Shown: in pieces, positions 49,201 through 55,890 of the stretch | Position numbering within the stretch: the first letter of the stretch is position 1 | Layout: every line of letters begins with the position of its first letter | NCBI RefSeq assembly: GCF_023507705.1 | Contig: NZ_JALBGD010000006.1 | Coordinates: forward strand, 1 to 64,000 | Source of the DNA: Stappia sp. WLB 29 | GTDB lineage: Bacteria; Pseudomonadota; Alphaproteobacteria; Rhizobiales; Stappiaceae | Length of the DNA: 64,000 nucleotides | Reading direction: 5' to 3' | Translations under genes and position numbers: made by a program | Notes under the pieces: generated by a model | What the model was told of the DNA's origin: nothing | Database searches by the model: none | What the model saw: the letters and a program-made list of their open reading frames with translations, nothing else

Positions 49201-49382
49201 CCGTCTTCTGGGGATCGATGGCCTATACGCTGATTGGTGGTACGGCAGTCGGCACGGTGCTGATCCTGCTCTTCCTTCCCGCGCTCTACACCGCGTGGTT
49301 CCGGATAAAGCCTTCCGCCGACGGCATTCATGGTGTTCCCGCCAAGACCCCGAAAAGGATTGCTGACATCGCAGCAGAGTGA
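46272..49382 (+). CDS. RND-family inner-membrane efflux pump (AcrB/MexB-like)
   Basis: The 1036-residue pump has the RND layout of 12 membrane helices and two large periplasmic loops. The proton-relay Asp pair lies in LGLGLLVDDAIIAIEVMVVK, and the first helix region reads AVTLFFILLLVAAGAYAFVAL. The second half carries VIMLQVRSFSMMAMVM and LIGLAGILMRNTLILTEQI. Length and pattern suit a heavy-metal-free multidrug pump rather than a CzcA. It is coupled to the adaptor by 4 bp and needs an outer-membrane channel from elsewhere. Confidence 0.95.
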   Translation: MNLNISAIAVRERAVTLFFILLLVAAGAYAFVALGRAEDPNFTIKTLTVTTVWPGATAREMQDLVAEPLEKRLQELTWYDRVETTTRPGYAYMTVTLSDSTPPSAVQEEFYQARKKLGDEARNLPPGVFGPFVNDEYSDVSFALYALKAKGMPMRELVRQAEKIRQDLLHVPGVKKINIVGERPEQIFVEFSYARLATLGVSAQDIIAALQRQNALTPAGSVDTRGPRVFIRIDGAYDSVQAIADTPIVAHGAMLKLSDIADIRRGYEDPPTYLIRHQGEPTIMLGAVMQEGWDGLALGKALEDRTTAIAETLPLGIVLDKVSDQAVNISSAVNEFMMKFAMALGVMLLVSLLSLGWRVGIVVAAAVPLTLAAVFLIMLETGRFFDRITLGALILGLGLLVDDAIIAIEVMVVKMEEGMDRIKAAAYAWSHTAAPMLSGTLVTIAGFLPVGFARSTAGEYAGNIFWVVGFALIVSWIVAVVFTPYLGVKMLPEIKPVEGGHHAIYDTPNYRRLRSLIVFAVRHKFLTCAVVGLAFAGSVVGMGAIKQQFFPTSDRPEVLVEVRLPEGTSIETTTATVEKLEQWLDGQPEAKIITSYIGQGAPRFFFAMAPELPDPAFAKIVVLTSDAKARETLKHRLRGAVSQGLAPEAYVRVTQLVFGPYTPFPVEFRVMGPDPEKLYRISEKALDIMRGVPDVRQANRDWGSRTPVLRFVPDQDRLNLIGLSPVEVGQQLQFLLTGIPVTQVREDIRNVPVVARSAGNERLDPARLADFSLISRSGRQVPLDQIGRSEIHLEEPILKRRDRTPVITIRSDINEESQPPEVSKEIMAALQPLIASLPAGYRIELGGSIEEAAKANAALGKVFPVMIAATLIVIMLQVRSFSMMAMVMLTSPLGLVGVVPVLLVFNQPFGFNAILGLIGLAGILMRNTLILTEQIKENQAAGLDDYHAVIEATVQRARPVILTALAAVLAFIPLTSSVFWGSMAYTLIGGTAVGTVLILLFLPALYTAWFRIKPSADGIHGVPAKTPKRIADIAAE

Positions 49383-49511
49383 GTGCCGCCGCTGGACCGG
49401 ATGCCCCGCAAGCCGGTTGTCCCGATAGTGATAGACACTCAACGACGCTTCGGATTTCGGAATTGAGCCCGGCCGATGAAAAGCACGCTACTGAAACCCT
49501 CTGGAGTTCCC

Positions 49512-50132
49512 ATGGGCCGTCACGCCAAGACGCAAGCCAACCGTGACGAGGTAAGGGTGCGCATTCTGCAAGTGGCCGAAGAGCATTTTCGACGCGCCGG
49601 CCACTACAAGACATCGGTTGCTGCCATAGCGTGCGAACTGGGGATGAGCCGGGCGAATGTCTACCGGTTTTTTCCGACCAGGGAAGCCATCATTACGGCC
49701 GTCTGCAGACAGACCCTGGATGATGTTGTCGCGCGCGCCTTTACGATCGCCCGTTCGAGTGCTTCGGCGCACCAGAATCTGTTGTGCATCCTCGTCACCA
49801 TACACAACATCAACAAGGAAAGGTTGGCCTCCGACAGGCATATGCACGACCTGATCGTGTCAACGATGCAAAAAGATGAGGCAGCATTAAAAAAATATAT
49901 CGGCGAATTGAATCTTGTTTTGGAGCTTGTCATACGAAGCGGAGTGAAGGCGGGTGAGTTTGAGATTGAAGATTCTGCCGTCACCGCACGCGTTGCGACA
50001 TCGTTTTTTGTTTCTTTATTAAATCCGCTTCTATTTGAATACTGTTTTGGAGATCAAGCGGCGTCTGAAAAATTTCTGCGCATTCAAATTCGCCACTTTC
50101 TGAGGGCAGTGGAGAACAGTTGCGCAACCTGA
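49512..50132 (+). CDS. TetR-family regulator (second, downstream of the RND pump)
   Basis: The 206-residue product starts MGRHAKTQANRDEV and has the HTH segment (VAAIACELGMSRANVYRFFPTREAII). The C-terminal region is helical and less GC-rich (near 49860-50050). The ATG at 49512 follows CTGGAGTTCCC; an earlier in-frame ATG at 49476 is possible. Lying 129 bp after the pump on the same strand, it may control the pump or the neighbouring relaxase genes. Target unknown. Confidence 0.86.
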   Translation: MGRHAKTQANRDEVRVRILQVAEEHFRRAGHYKTSVAAIACELGMSRANVYRFFPTREAIITAVCRQTLDDVVARAFTIARSSASAHQNLLCILVTIHNINKERLASDRHMHDLIVSTMQKDEAALKKYIGELNLVLELVIRSGVKAGEFEIEDSAVTARVATSFFVSLLNPLLFEYCFGDQAASEKFLRIQIRHFLRAVENSCAT

Positions 50133-50165
50133 TGAGCTAGCCTGTACAGAGATGGACACACTACC

Positions 50166-51446
50166 TCACAACCCAAATTTTCTGTGCCTGCTTCTCTTCC
50201 GCCGTTCGTTCGGGTCGGTGGTGGTCGCCTGACCCTGTTCCTGCATCTTGGCGGTCCGGTTGATCTCGCGATGGAGGCGGGCGAGTTCGCGCACGTGCTG
50301 ACGGCGCTCCCCGTCGATCTCCTTCTGGAGAGCGAGGCGCTCCTGCCGCTGTCGGTCGATGAGGGCTTGCCGCTCCTGGGCGTCGCGTAGCGCGCAGGCA
50401 TCAGCGTCGCGCTCGATCTGGTCCCTGAGCTTGCTGTGCTTGCCGGTCAGCCGGTCCCACAGGCCGAGCAGCCCCTTGCGGAAGCGCAAGGCACGTTGGC
50501 GGACCTCGTCATCCGCGCGTCGCCGCTGTGCTTCGTCAAAGGCGCTGCGGTCCCTCCTGTGGCGTTCGACCATCGCCAGCCGCTGCCCCTCCAGCTGTGC
50601 GGCGGCATGGGCGAAGTCTTCTGTGACGCTGCCGATGAAGCCGGACAGCCGGGTGCGGACAAGGCTGGCGACCTTGCGCCTCGTGTCCTCGACGGAGGGG
50701 AGAGTGTCGGGATCGCCGATACGCTGGCGCACGTCCTTCGTCTTCAGCCCGATCCACCGGGCAAGGGCATAGACCTCGCCTTGCGTGTCGACAGCGACGA
50801 TACGGCCTCGATCACCCCGAGCCAGGTAGTAACCGCGCGCTTCGAGCGCATGGGCAAGGGCCTTGCCGGAGTCCGACGCCGCCCAGCATTGCTGGAGCGC
50901 CGCCTTGATGTCGCGCGGGTCCTTGCCCGCCTGCTGTGCCTGGAACCACTCCTTGCGGTCGAAGTTGAGCGGATTGCGCAAGGCCGGATCGATCAGGCCC
51001 TCCGGCATCTTCCAGCCATGTTCCAGATAGAGCTCGCGGGACAGCGCGCCGAGCTTTCTCCGGTCATGCGACATTCGCACTGCCGTCATGGTGTCGGCAT
51101 CGATGCGCGACCAGACGCAGTGGGCATGGCGGCGGCCCTTCTTCTCGTGGAACACCACCACCCGAGCATGACCGGAAAGCCCGAGCCGTTCCTCGATCCG
51201 TTCAATCGCCGCCTCGAAGACCGAGACGGGGACGTTTTCCGTCTCCGGTGGGCTCAGGGACAGCGAGTAGAGGTGCTGACGACAGCGTGTGCCCCGGCTG
51301 ACGGCCTCGGCTTCCCGCAGGGCGCCCGTGACCGTATTGGCCATGAAGCCCCGGATCTCGTGGATCTCGACATGTTCGTTCTCCGGCTTCATCAGGTGAA
51401 CGGCGAGATCGCGGGCACCGCCGCGCTGGTTGCCGTCGAGGATCAT
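50166..51446 (-). CDS. Relaxase/mobilization nuclease
   Basis: The 426-residue protein starts MILDGNQRGGARDLAVHLM, a common relaxase N-terminus in alphaproteobacterial elements, and carries the metal-binding H-x-H in GRRHAHCVWSRIDADTM. A candidate catalytic Tyr lies in CRQHLYSLSLSP. The C-terminal half is coiled and charged (QRRRADDEVRQRALRFRKG, ERQALIDRQRQERLALQKE). It should nick the element's oriT and pilot the strand. It overlaps mobC by ATGA. The MOB class cannot be fixed by eye. Confidence 0.9.
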   Translation of the reverse strand: MILDGNQRGGARDLAVHLMKPENEHVEIHEIRGFMANTVTGALREAEAVSRGTRCRQHLYSLSLSPPETENVPVSVFEAAIERIEERLGLSGHARVVVFHEKKGRRHAHCVWSRIDADTMTAVRMSHDRRKLGALSRELYLEHGWKMPEGLIDPALRNPLNFDRKEWFQAQQAGKDPRDIKAALQQCWAASDSGKALAHALEARGYYLARGDRGRIVAVDTQGEVYALARWIGLKTKDVRQRIGDPDTLPSVEDTRRKVASLVRTRLSGFIGSVTEDFAHAAAQLEGQRLAMVERHRRDRSAFDEAQRRRADDEVRQRALRFRKGLLGLWDRLTGKHSKLRDQIERDADACALRDAQERQALIDRQRQERLALQKEIDGERRQHVRELARLHREINRTAKMQEQGQATTTDPNERRKRSRHRKFGL

Positions 51447-51859
51447 TGTTCGCCCCTTTCGACAAAACCAAGCGCCGCCATCAGATCCCGGCGCATGCGG
51501 GCAACCATGGCGCAGGCTTCCAGTAGGTCCTGTTCCGTCTCCGGGGTGAGCGGCAGGGTGCCGATATTGGCGGCTCTGGCGAGCTGGTTGAGGTTGTTGG
51601 CGATGCGGCTCTTGCCGAGCGCGGCGAGCACACGGGCCAATGCCTCCTGGTCCTTCACCGGACTTCTCGGTTTGCGCGTCTGCGGTCGGGGCGCTCTGTC
51701 GCCGGCCGCCAGCGCGAGGTTCCGCAGATAGGCGCCGAGCGACAACGCCCCGGCGCGCTGCATCAGCAGGCGTTTCTCGTCTTCGGTCAGCCGGATGGAA
51801 AAGGGTGTGGTTTTCGGCCTGGCCCTGTCCGGGCCAGCCATAGGCGCCTTCGTGGACAT
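51443..51859 (-). CDS. mobC: MobC-type relaxosome protein
   Basis: The 138-residue protein begins KTTPFSIRLTEDEKRLLMQRAG, a ribbon-helix-helix, and ends with the MobC C-domain (LGKSRIANNLNQLARAANIGT, ACAMVARMRRDLMAALG). It binds oriT and helps the relaxase. It lies directly upstream of the relaxase. The intergenic region beyond its start (51860-52109) is the expected place for oriT. The ATG at 51859 is the last element start before the chromosome. Confidence 0.9.
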   Translation of the reverse strand: MSTKAPMAGPDRARPKTTPFSIRLTEDEKRLLMQRAGALSLGAYLRNLALAAGDRAPRPQTRKPRSPVKDQEALARVLAALGKSRIANNLNQLARAANIGTLPLTPETEQDLLEACAMVARMRRDLMAALGFVERGEQ

Positions 51860-51861
51860 GT

Positions 51862-52109
51862 CGGCACCTCGCTCAAGGTGCCGGAGGAGGCGTCGGCGGA
51901 CCGGGCCGCTTTGCCAGCGACGTGTCCTTCAAAAGCGCTTCCCATTCGGCGAGTTCAGCGAATAATTGGTTTGACGTCTCGCCGAGCACGTCCACCATCT
52001 CCTTATCGCTCGCGCAACACCCGCCTCGCTCGTTTGCCCTGCCGGCCGCGGGCGCGGCCTGCACGCTATTCCCGTCGTCTTTCGCCGACCGATGGTGTAA
52101 ATTGGCGGG
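51862..52109. other. Right junction region with possible oriT hairpin
   Basis: CGGCACCT (51862-51869) pairs with AGGTGCCG (51876-51883), a perfect 8-bp hairpin right at the mobC start. At 52044-52059 GGCCGC/GCGGCC forms another. CCTGCCGG near 52038 also occurs in the tRNA T-arm, a weak candidate for a right attachment site. No nic site is recognised. Confidence 0.4.
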
Positions 52110-52496
52110 ATGACGACAAACGGAACGGATGCCGGACGCCCGCTCCGCCCGGAGCGATGGATCATCGCTTTCCTGGCGGTGCTCTTCGCGTTTTCCGCCG
52201 CCGTTCCTTACGGCGCGCGCTATCCGACGCCGAAACTCGTCGAGATCGTTCTCACCAACGATACGGGATCCGGCACCACGGCCGTTCTGCCGAAGCTGGA
52301 TCACGACCTCCGCCAGAGGTCCCTTCCGGTGCCGCCGCCCTCGGGCAGCGACCACGACGACGCGGTGGCCCTGGTTCCGCTCATGCCCGCCGAAATCGCG
52401 GCGGGCGCCGACCTTGCGCTGATTGCCTGCTGCGCAGCTGTCCCGGGGCGTGCCGGGGCGGCCCATGCGCCGCGCGCGCCTCCCGTTTCCGCCTGA
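52110..52496 (+). CDS. Small membrane or exported protein before secDF
   Basis: The 128-residue product has one N-terminal hydrophobic helix (IIAFLAVLFAFSAAVPYGA, a signal anchor), then a region rich in Asp and Pro (LPKLDHDLRQRSLPVPPPS) and an Ala/Pro/Cys tail. No family is recognised. It begins the right-flank chromosomal run, 250 bp from mobC. The start has only a weak GGCGGG site, so 52110 is tentative. Confidence 0.5.
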   Translation: MTTNGTDAGRPLRPERWIIAFLAVLFAFSAAVPYGARYPTPKLVEIVLTNDTGSGTTAVLPKLDHDLRQRSLPVPPPSGSDHDDAVALVPLMPAEIAAGADLALIACCAAVPGRAGAAHAPRAPPVSA

Positions 52497-52582
52497 AACC
52501 TGTCGATGCCGCCTTCGAGCGGCGAGCGATTTCAGGGCGCGTGCCGCAGGAGGATGCGGTCGTGCCGACGCGGAGACTTCCC

Positions 52583-52795
52583 ATGCAGATCACCGTAGGG
52601 CTGGCCATTTTCGTGGCCGCAATCCTTTGCATCGTCTACAGCACCCCCCGCGAGAAGGGCATATTCGCCGTTCTCGCCGCCCAGCCGGGTATGGCCTCGG
52701 TCATGGCGCTGGCGATCACCGCGCTCCTCATGGGCGGCGCGATCCTGACGGTTTCCGGGGTTGCCGAAATCGTGTTGCCGGCCGCTGCGGGCTGA
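52583..52795 (+). CDS. Small two-helix membrane protein
   Basis: The 70-residue product has two membrane helices (VGLAIFVAAILCIVYS and ASVMALAITALLMGGAIL) and a short Ala-rich end. It lies 27 bp before the next small gene on the same strand, so they are likely co-transcribed with the fused SecDF. Function unknown. Confidence 0.6.
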   Translation: MQITVGLAIFVAAILCIVYSTPREKGIFAVLAAQPGMASVMALAITALLMGGAILTVSGVAEIVLPAAAG

Positions 52796-52822
52796 GGCCC
52801 GCACGAGACCTGCCGTCATCAC

Positions 52823-53239
52823 ATGAACCGCTTGCGGACTGTCGTCGGGCGGCGTAACCGCGCCGCCGACCGTGGCTTCCTGCCTTGGCTCCTGCTGCCT
52901 GCGCTGCTGCTCCTGCTGGCCGCGGCAGGTGGCGGAGCTGTGCCTGGAGGCGGTCCCGCAGCACCCTCGCAGGCCAGCGGCGAAAGCCGCCTCGGCGGCG
53001 GTGCGACGACGCCCCGCGCCGTCATCGACCGCGACCGGGCGCGCCACCAGCTCCAGACGAGTCTCCGGCGCCAGGGCCTGAACACCTCGACGGGTCCCGA
53101 TCCGCGCGACCAACTGGCCGCAGATTCCGTCGAGCCGCCCGTAACCCGGATTGCCGCCGTCCCTGCATCGAGGGGAGATGCCGCAGGCGCTTCCTGCCTG
53201 CAACGCCCCCGCGCGCGCGGACCGCCTCTTCCCGTCTGA
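52823..53239 (+). CDS. Single-pass membrane protein of unknown function
   Basis: The 138-residue protein has a positive N-terminus (MNRLRTVVGRRNRAADRG) and one hydrophobic segment (FLPWLLLPALLLLLAAAGG), then a Gly/Pro/Arg-rich low-complexity exterior part with no clear fold. Coding is supported by position in the likely operon but less by pattern. Possibly an accessory membrane protein. Confidence 0.5.
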   Translation: MNRLRTVVGRRNRAADRGFLPWLLLPALLLLLAAAGGGAVPGGGPAAPSQASGESRLGGGATTPRAVIDRDRARHQLQTSLRRQGLNTSTGPDPRDQLAADSVEPPVTRIAAVPASRGDAAGASCLQRPRARGPPLPV

Positions 53240-53315
53240 TCGTCCGGCTTTGCGAGCCGGTTTTGCCGGGCGCCGGTTTGGCGCCCGCCCGAGATCTTTT
53301 GCTTCGGATCAGACA

Positions 53316-55838
53316 ATGAAAACGTCCCGATGGGTCCTTGTGACCTATACCCTCATCATCCTCTTCGGGCTCTTCGCCGCATTGCCCAACGTGTTCACGC
53401 CTGCCCAGCTGGAAAGGCTGCCGGGCTTGTTCCCCAAACAGCAGGTCACGCTCGGCCTCGACCTGCGCGGCGGGTCGCATCTCGTCCTCGAGGTCGATGC
53501 CGATGCGCTCAAGGCCGACCGGCTCAAGAGTCTCGTTGCGGAGGCGCGGGCGCTGCTGCGCAAGGAGCGGGTAGCAGGCACCGTGCGCCAGGTCGGCGAC
53601 GGCGTCGCGGTCTCCGTTCCCGATGCGGCGGCCCGCGCCGGCATCGTCAAACAGCTGCGCGATCTGGCGACGCCGGTCGCCAACGGTGGCTTCGGGGCGC
53701 AGGTCTCCGATATCGAGATGACCACCGAAGGCGAGCGCATCCGGCTCGGCTTCAGCGAGGCGGGCTTTCGCGACCGGTTGAACCAGGCGATCGACCAGAG
53801 CCTGGAGATCGTCCGCCAGCGCGTCGACCAGGTCGGCGTTGCCGAGCCGACGATCCAGCGGGTCGGCGCCGACCGCATCCTGGTCCAACTGCCCGGCCTC
53901 AACGACCCGACCCGGCTGCGCGAGCTGCTCGGCTCCACCGCGCAGATGTCCTTCCACATGGTTGCGGATGTCGTTCCGGGCACACGCCCGCCCGCAGGCG
54001 TCAGCCTGCTTCCGGAGGAAAAGACCGGCCGTACCGTCGCCGTCGAGGACCGGGTCGCGCTCGGCGGCGATCACCTGACCGATGCAAGGGCCGGCTTCGA
54101 CCAGCGCACCAACGAACCGATCGTCAGCTTCCGCTTCGACACATCCGGTGCGCGGCAGTTCGCCCGCATCACCAGCCAGAATGTCGGCAAGCCCTTCGCC
54201 ATCGTGCTCGACGGCAAGGTGCTGAGCGCGCCGGTGATCCGAGAGCCGATCACCGGCGGCACCGGCCAGATCAGCGGGTCCTTCACCATCGAGGATACGG
54301 TGGTCCTGTCGGCGCTGTTGCGTGCCGGGGCGCTGCCTGTGCCGCTCGTCGTCATCGAGGAGCGCACGGTCGGCCCGGACCTCGGCGGCGACGTCATCGA
54401 GATGGGCATCGCCACCGGCCTTGCCGGCTTTGCAGCGGTGGTGGTCTTCATGGTTGCGCTCTATGGCGGCTGGGGCCTCTTCGCCAATTTCGCGCTGTTC
54501 CTCAACGTGGCGCTGACCGTCGGTCTGCTCAGCCTGCTGGGGGCGACACTGACCCTGCCAGGCATTGCCGGCATCATCCTCGGCATCGGCCTTGCCGTGG
54601 ATGCCAACATCCTGATCAACGAGCGCATACGCGAGGAGGCGAGAGCCGGAGCCAGCGCCTTCGCCGCCCTCGATCGAGGCTTCAGCCGGGCCTATTCCAC
54701 CATCGTCGATGCGAATGTGACCTCGCTGATCGCGACGGGCCTGCTGTTCCTGTTCGGCTCGGGACCGGTGCGCGGCTTCGCGATCACCATGATGATCGGC
54801 ATCTGCGTGTCGATGTTCACCGCCGTTGCGGTGGTGCGCATCCTGATGACCGAGTGGGTGCGACGGCGCCGCCTCAAGACCATCTCGGTCGAGCCGCTGA
54901 TCCGCATCGTGCCGGACGGCACCTCGATCTCGTTCATGAAGGCGCGCTTCTTCGGCATCGGCCTGTCCGTCCTGCTGTCGCTGGCCTCCATCGGCCTGTT
55001 CATCAAGCCTGGCCTCAACTACGGCATCGACTTCAAGGGCGGCATCCAGGTGGAGGCATCGACGCCCGACGGCGTCAGTCTCGCGAGCCTGCGCGACGAA
55101 CTCGGCAAGCTCGATCTCGGCGAGGTGTCGCTGCAGCAGATCGGCGAGAACGTGCTGATCCGCATCCAGCGGCAGGAGGGCGGAGAGAGCGCGCAGACCC
55201 GCGCGGTAAGCGAGGTCCGCGACACGCTGCAGCGGATCGATCCGGGCATCGGCATCGAGCGGACGGAGGTCGTCGGGCCGAAGGTCAGCAGCGAACTGGC
55301 GCGCAACGGCGTCATCGCCGTGGTGCTCGCCAGCCTTGCCATGCTGGTCTACATCTGGTGGCGGTTCGAATGGAACTTCGCCATCGGCGCCATCGCGACG
55401 CTGGTGCTCGACACCACCAAGACGGTCGGGTTCTTCGCCCTCTTCGGGCTGGATTTCAACCTGACGGCCATCGCCGCGCTGCTGACCATCATCGGCTATT
55501 CGGTGAACGACAAGGTGGTGGTCTACGACCGCATGCGCGAGAACATCCGCATGTCGAAGAAGCGGGACCTGAGGTCGATCATCGACCTCAGCATCAACCA
55601 GGTGCTGGCGCGCTGTCTCTTCACCTCCGCCACCACGTTCCTGGCCATGTTGCCGATGGCGATATGGGGCGGCAATGCGGTGGAGAACTTCGCCCTGCCG
55701 ATGCTGTTCGGCGTGGTGATCGCGACGAGTTCGTCGATCTTCATCGCCGCGCCGATCCTGCTTCTGCTCGGCGACTGGTGGACGCGGAGGAAGGAAGCGG
55801 CAGCCGCTGCCGCGCCGGAGACCGAACGCGCCGCCTGA
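53316..55838 (+). CDS. secDF: Fused SecD-SecF translocase protein
   Basis: The 840-residue protein is SecD (residues about 1-520, LGLDLRGGSHLVLEVD, AAVVVFMVALYGGWG, GIGLAVDANILINERIREE) joined to SecF (about 540-840, YGIDFKGGIQVEAS, GYSVNDKVVVYDRMRENIR). It is a proton-driven membrane protein that aids late translocation. Most alphaproteobacteria have separate secD and secF, so this fused, stand-alone gene may be a second copy. It follows three small membrane genes and converges with a metal ATPase. Confidence 0.93.
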   Translation: MKTSRWVLVTYTLIILFGLFAALPNVFTPAQLERLPGLFPKQQVTLGLDLRGGSHLVLEVDADALKADRLKSLVAEARALLRKERVAGTVRQVGDGVAVSVPDAAARAGIVKQLRDLATPVANGGFGAQVSDIEMTTEGERIRLGFSEAGFRDRLNQAIDQSLEIVRQRVDQVGVAEPTIQRVGADRILVQLPGLNDPTRLRELLGSTAQMSFHMVADVVPGTRPPAGVSLLPEEKTGRTVAVEDRVALGGDHLTDARAGFDQRTNEPIVSFRFDTSGARQFARITSQNVGKPFAIVLDGKVLSAPVIREPITGGTGQISGSFTIEDTVVLSALLRAGALPVPLVVIEERTVGPDLGGDVIEMGIATGLAGFAAVVVFMVALYGGWGLFANFALFLNVALTVGLLSLLGATLTLPGIAGIILGIGLAVDANILINERIREEARAGASAFAALDRGFSRAYSTIVDANVTSLIATGLLFLFGSGPVRGFAITMMIGICVSMFTAVAVVRILMTEWVRRRRLKTISVEPLIRIVPDGTSISFMKARFFGIGLSVLLSLASIGLFIKPGLNYGIDFKGGIQVEASTPDGVSLASLRDELGKLDLGEVSLQQIGENVLIRIQRQEGGESAQTRAVSEVRDTLQRIDPGIGIERTEVVGPKVSSELARNGVIAVVLASLAMLVYIWWRFEWNFAIGAIATLVLDTTKTVGFFALFGLDFNLTAIAALLTIIGYSVNDKVVVYDRMRENIRMSKKRDLRSIIDLSINQVLARCLFTSATTFLAMLPMAIWGGNAVENFALPMLFGVVIATSSSIFIAAPILLLLGDWWTRRKEAAAAAAPETERAA

Positions 55839-55850
55839 CGGCGGAAATGC

Positions 55851-55884
55851 GCTCCCCGGGACCTGTCGGCAGGCCCCGGGGAGC
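55851..55884. terminator. Bidirectional terminator between secDF and the P-type ATPase
   Basis: GCTCCCCGGG (55851-55860) pairs with CCCGGGGAGC (55875-55884), with an inner CCTG/CAGG pairing. It lies between the two convergent stop codons (55838 and 55891). No T-run, but the stem is very strong. Confidence 0.6.
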
Positions 55885-55890
55885 AGCCCA

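Larger units (their letters stand above)
10557..52109. mobile_element. Integrative mobilizable element of about 41.5 kb at tRNA-Ile2
   Basis: One end holds a large serine recombinase abutting the tRNA gene and the other a relaxase-MobC pair. Between them lie a VirD4-type coupling ATPase, a ParB-like protein, ArdC, toxin-antitoxin pairs and cargo, while both flanks are ordinary chromosomal genes. No VirB mating-pair genes or TraG/TraN-type genes were found, so it should need a helper conjugation machine. The left boundary lies in or next to the tRNA 3' half. The right boundary is inferred to lie between the MobC start (51859) and the gene at 52110. No long direct repeat of the tRNA end was found, as expected for serine integrases with short cores. 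Confidence 0.82.

Noticed and set aside
51873-52466. Minus-strand gene across the right junction
   Set aside because: The open frame is Arg/Ala-rich low complexity, has no ribosome site and overlaps the plus-strand gene with a membrane helix.
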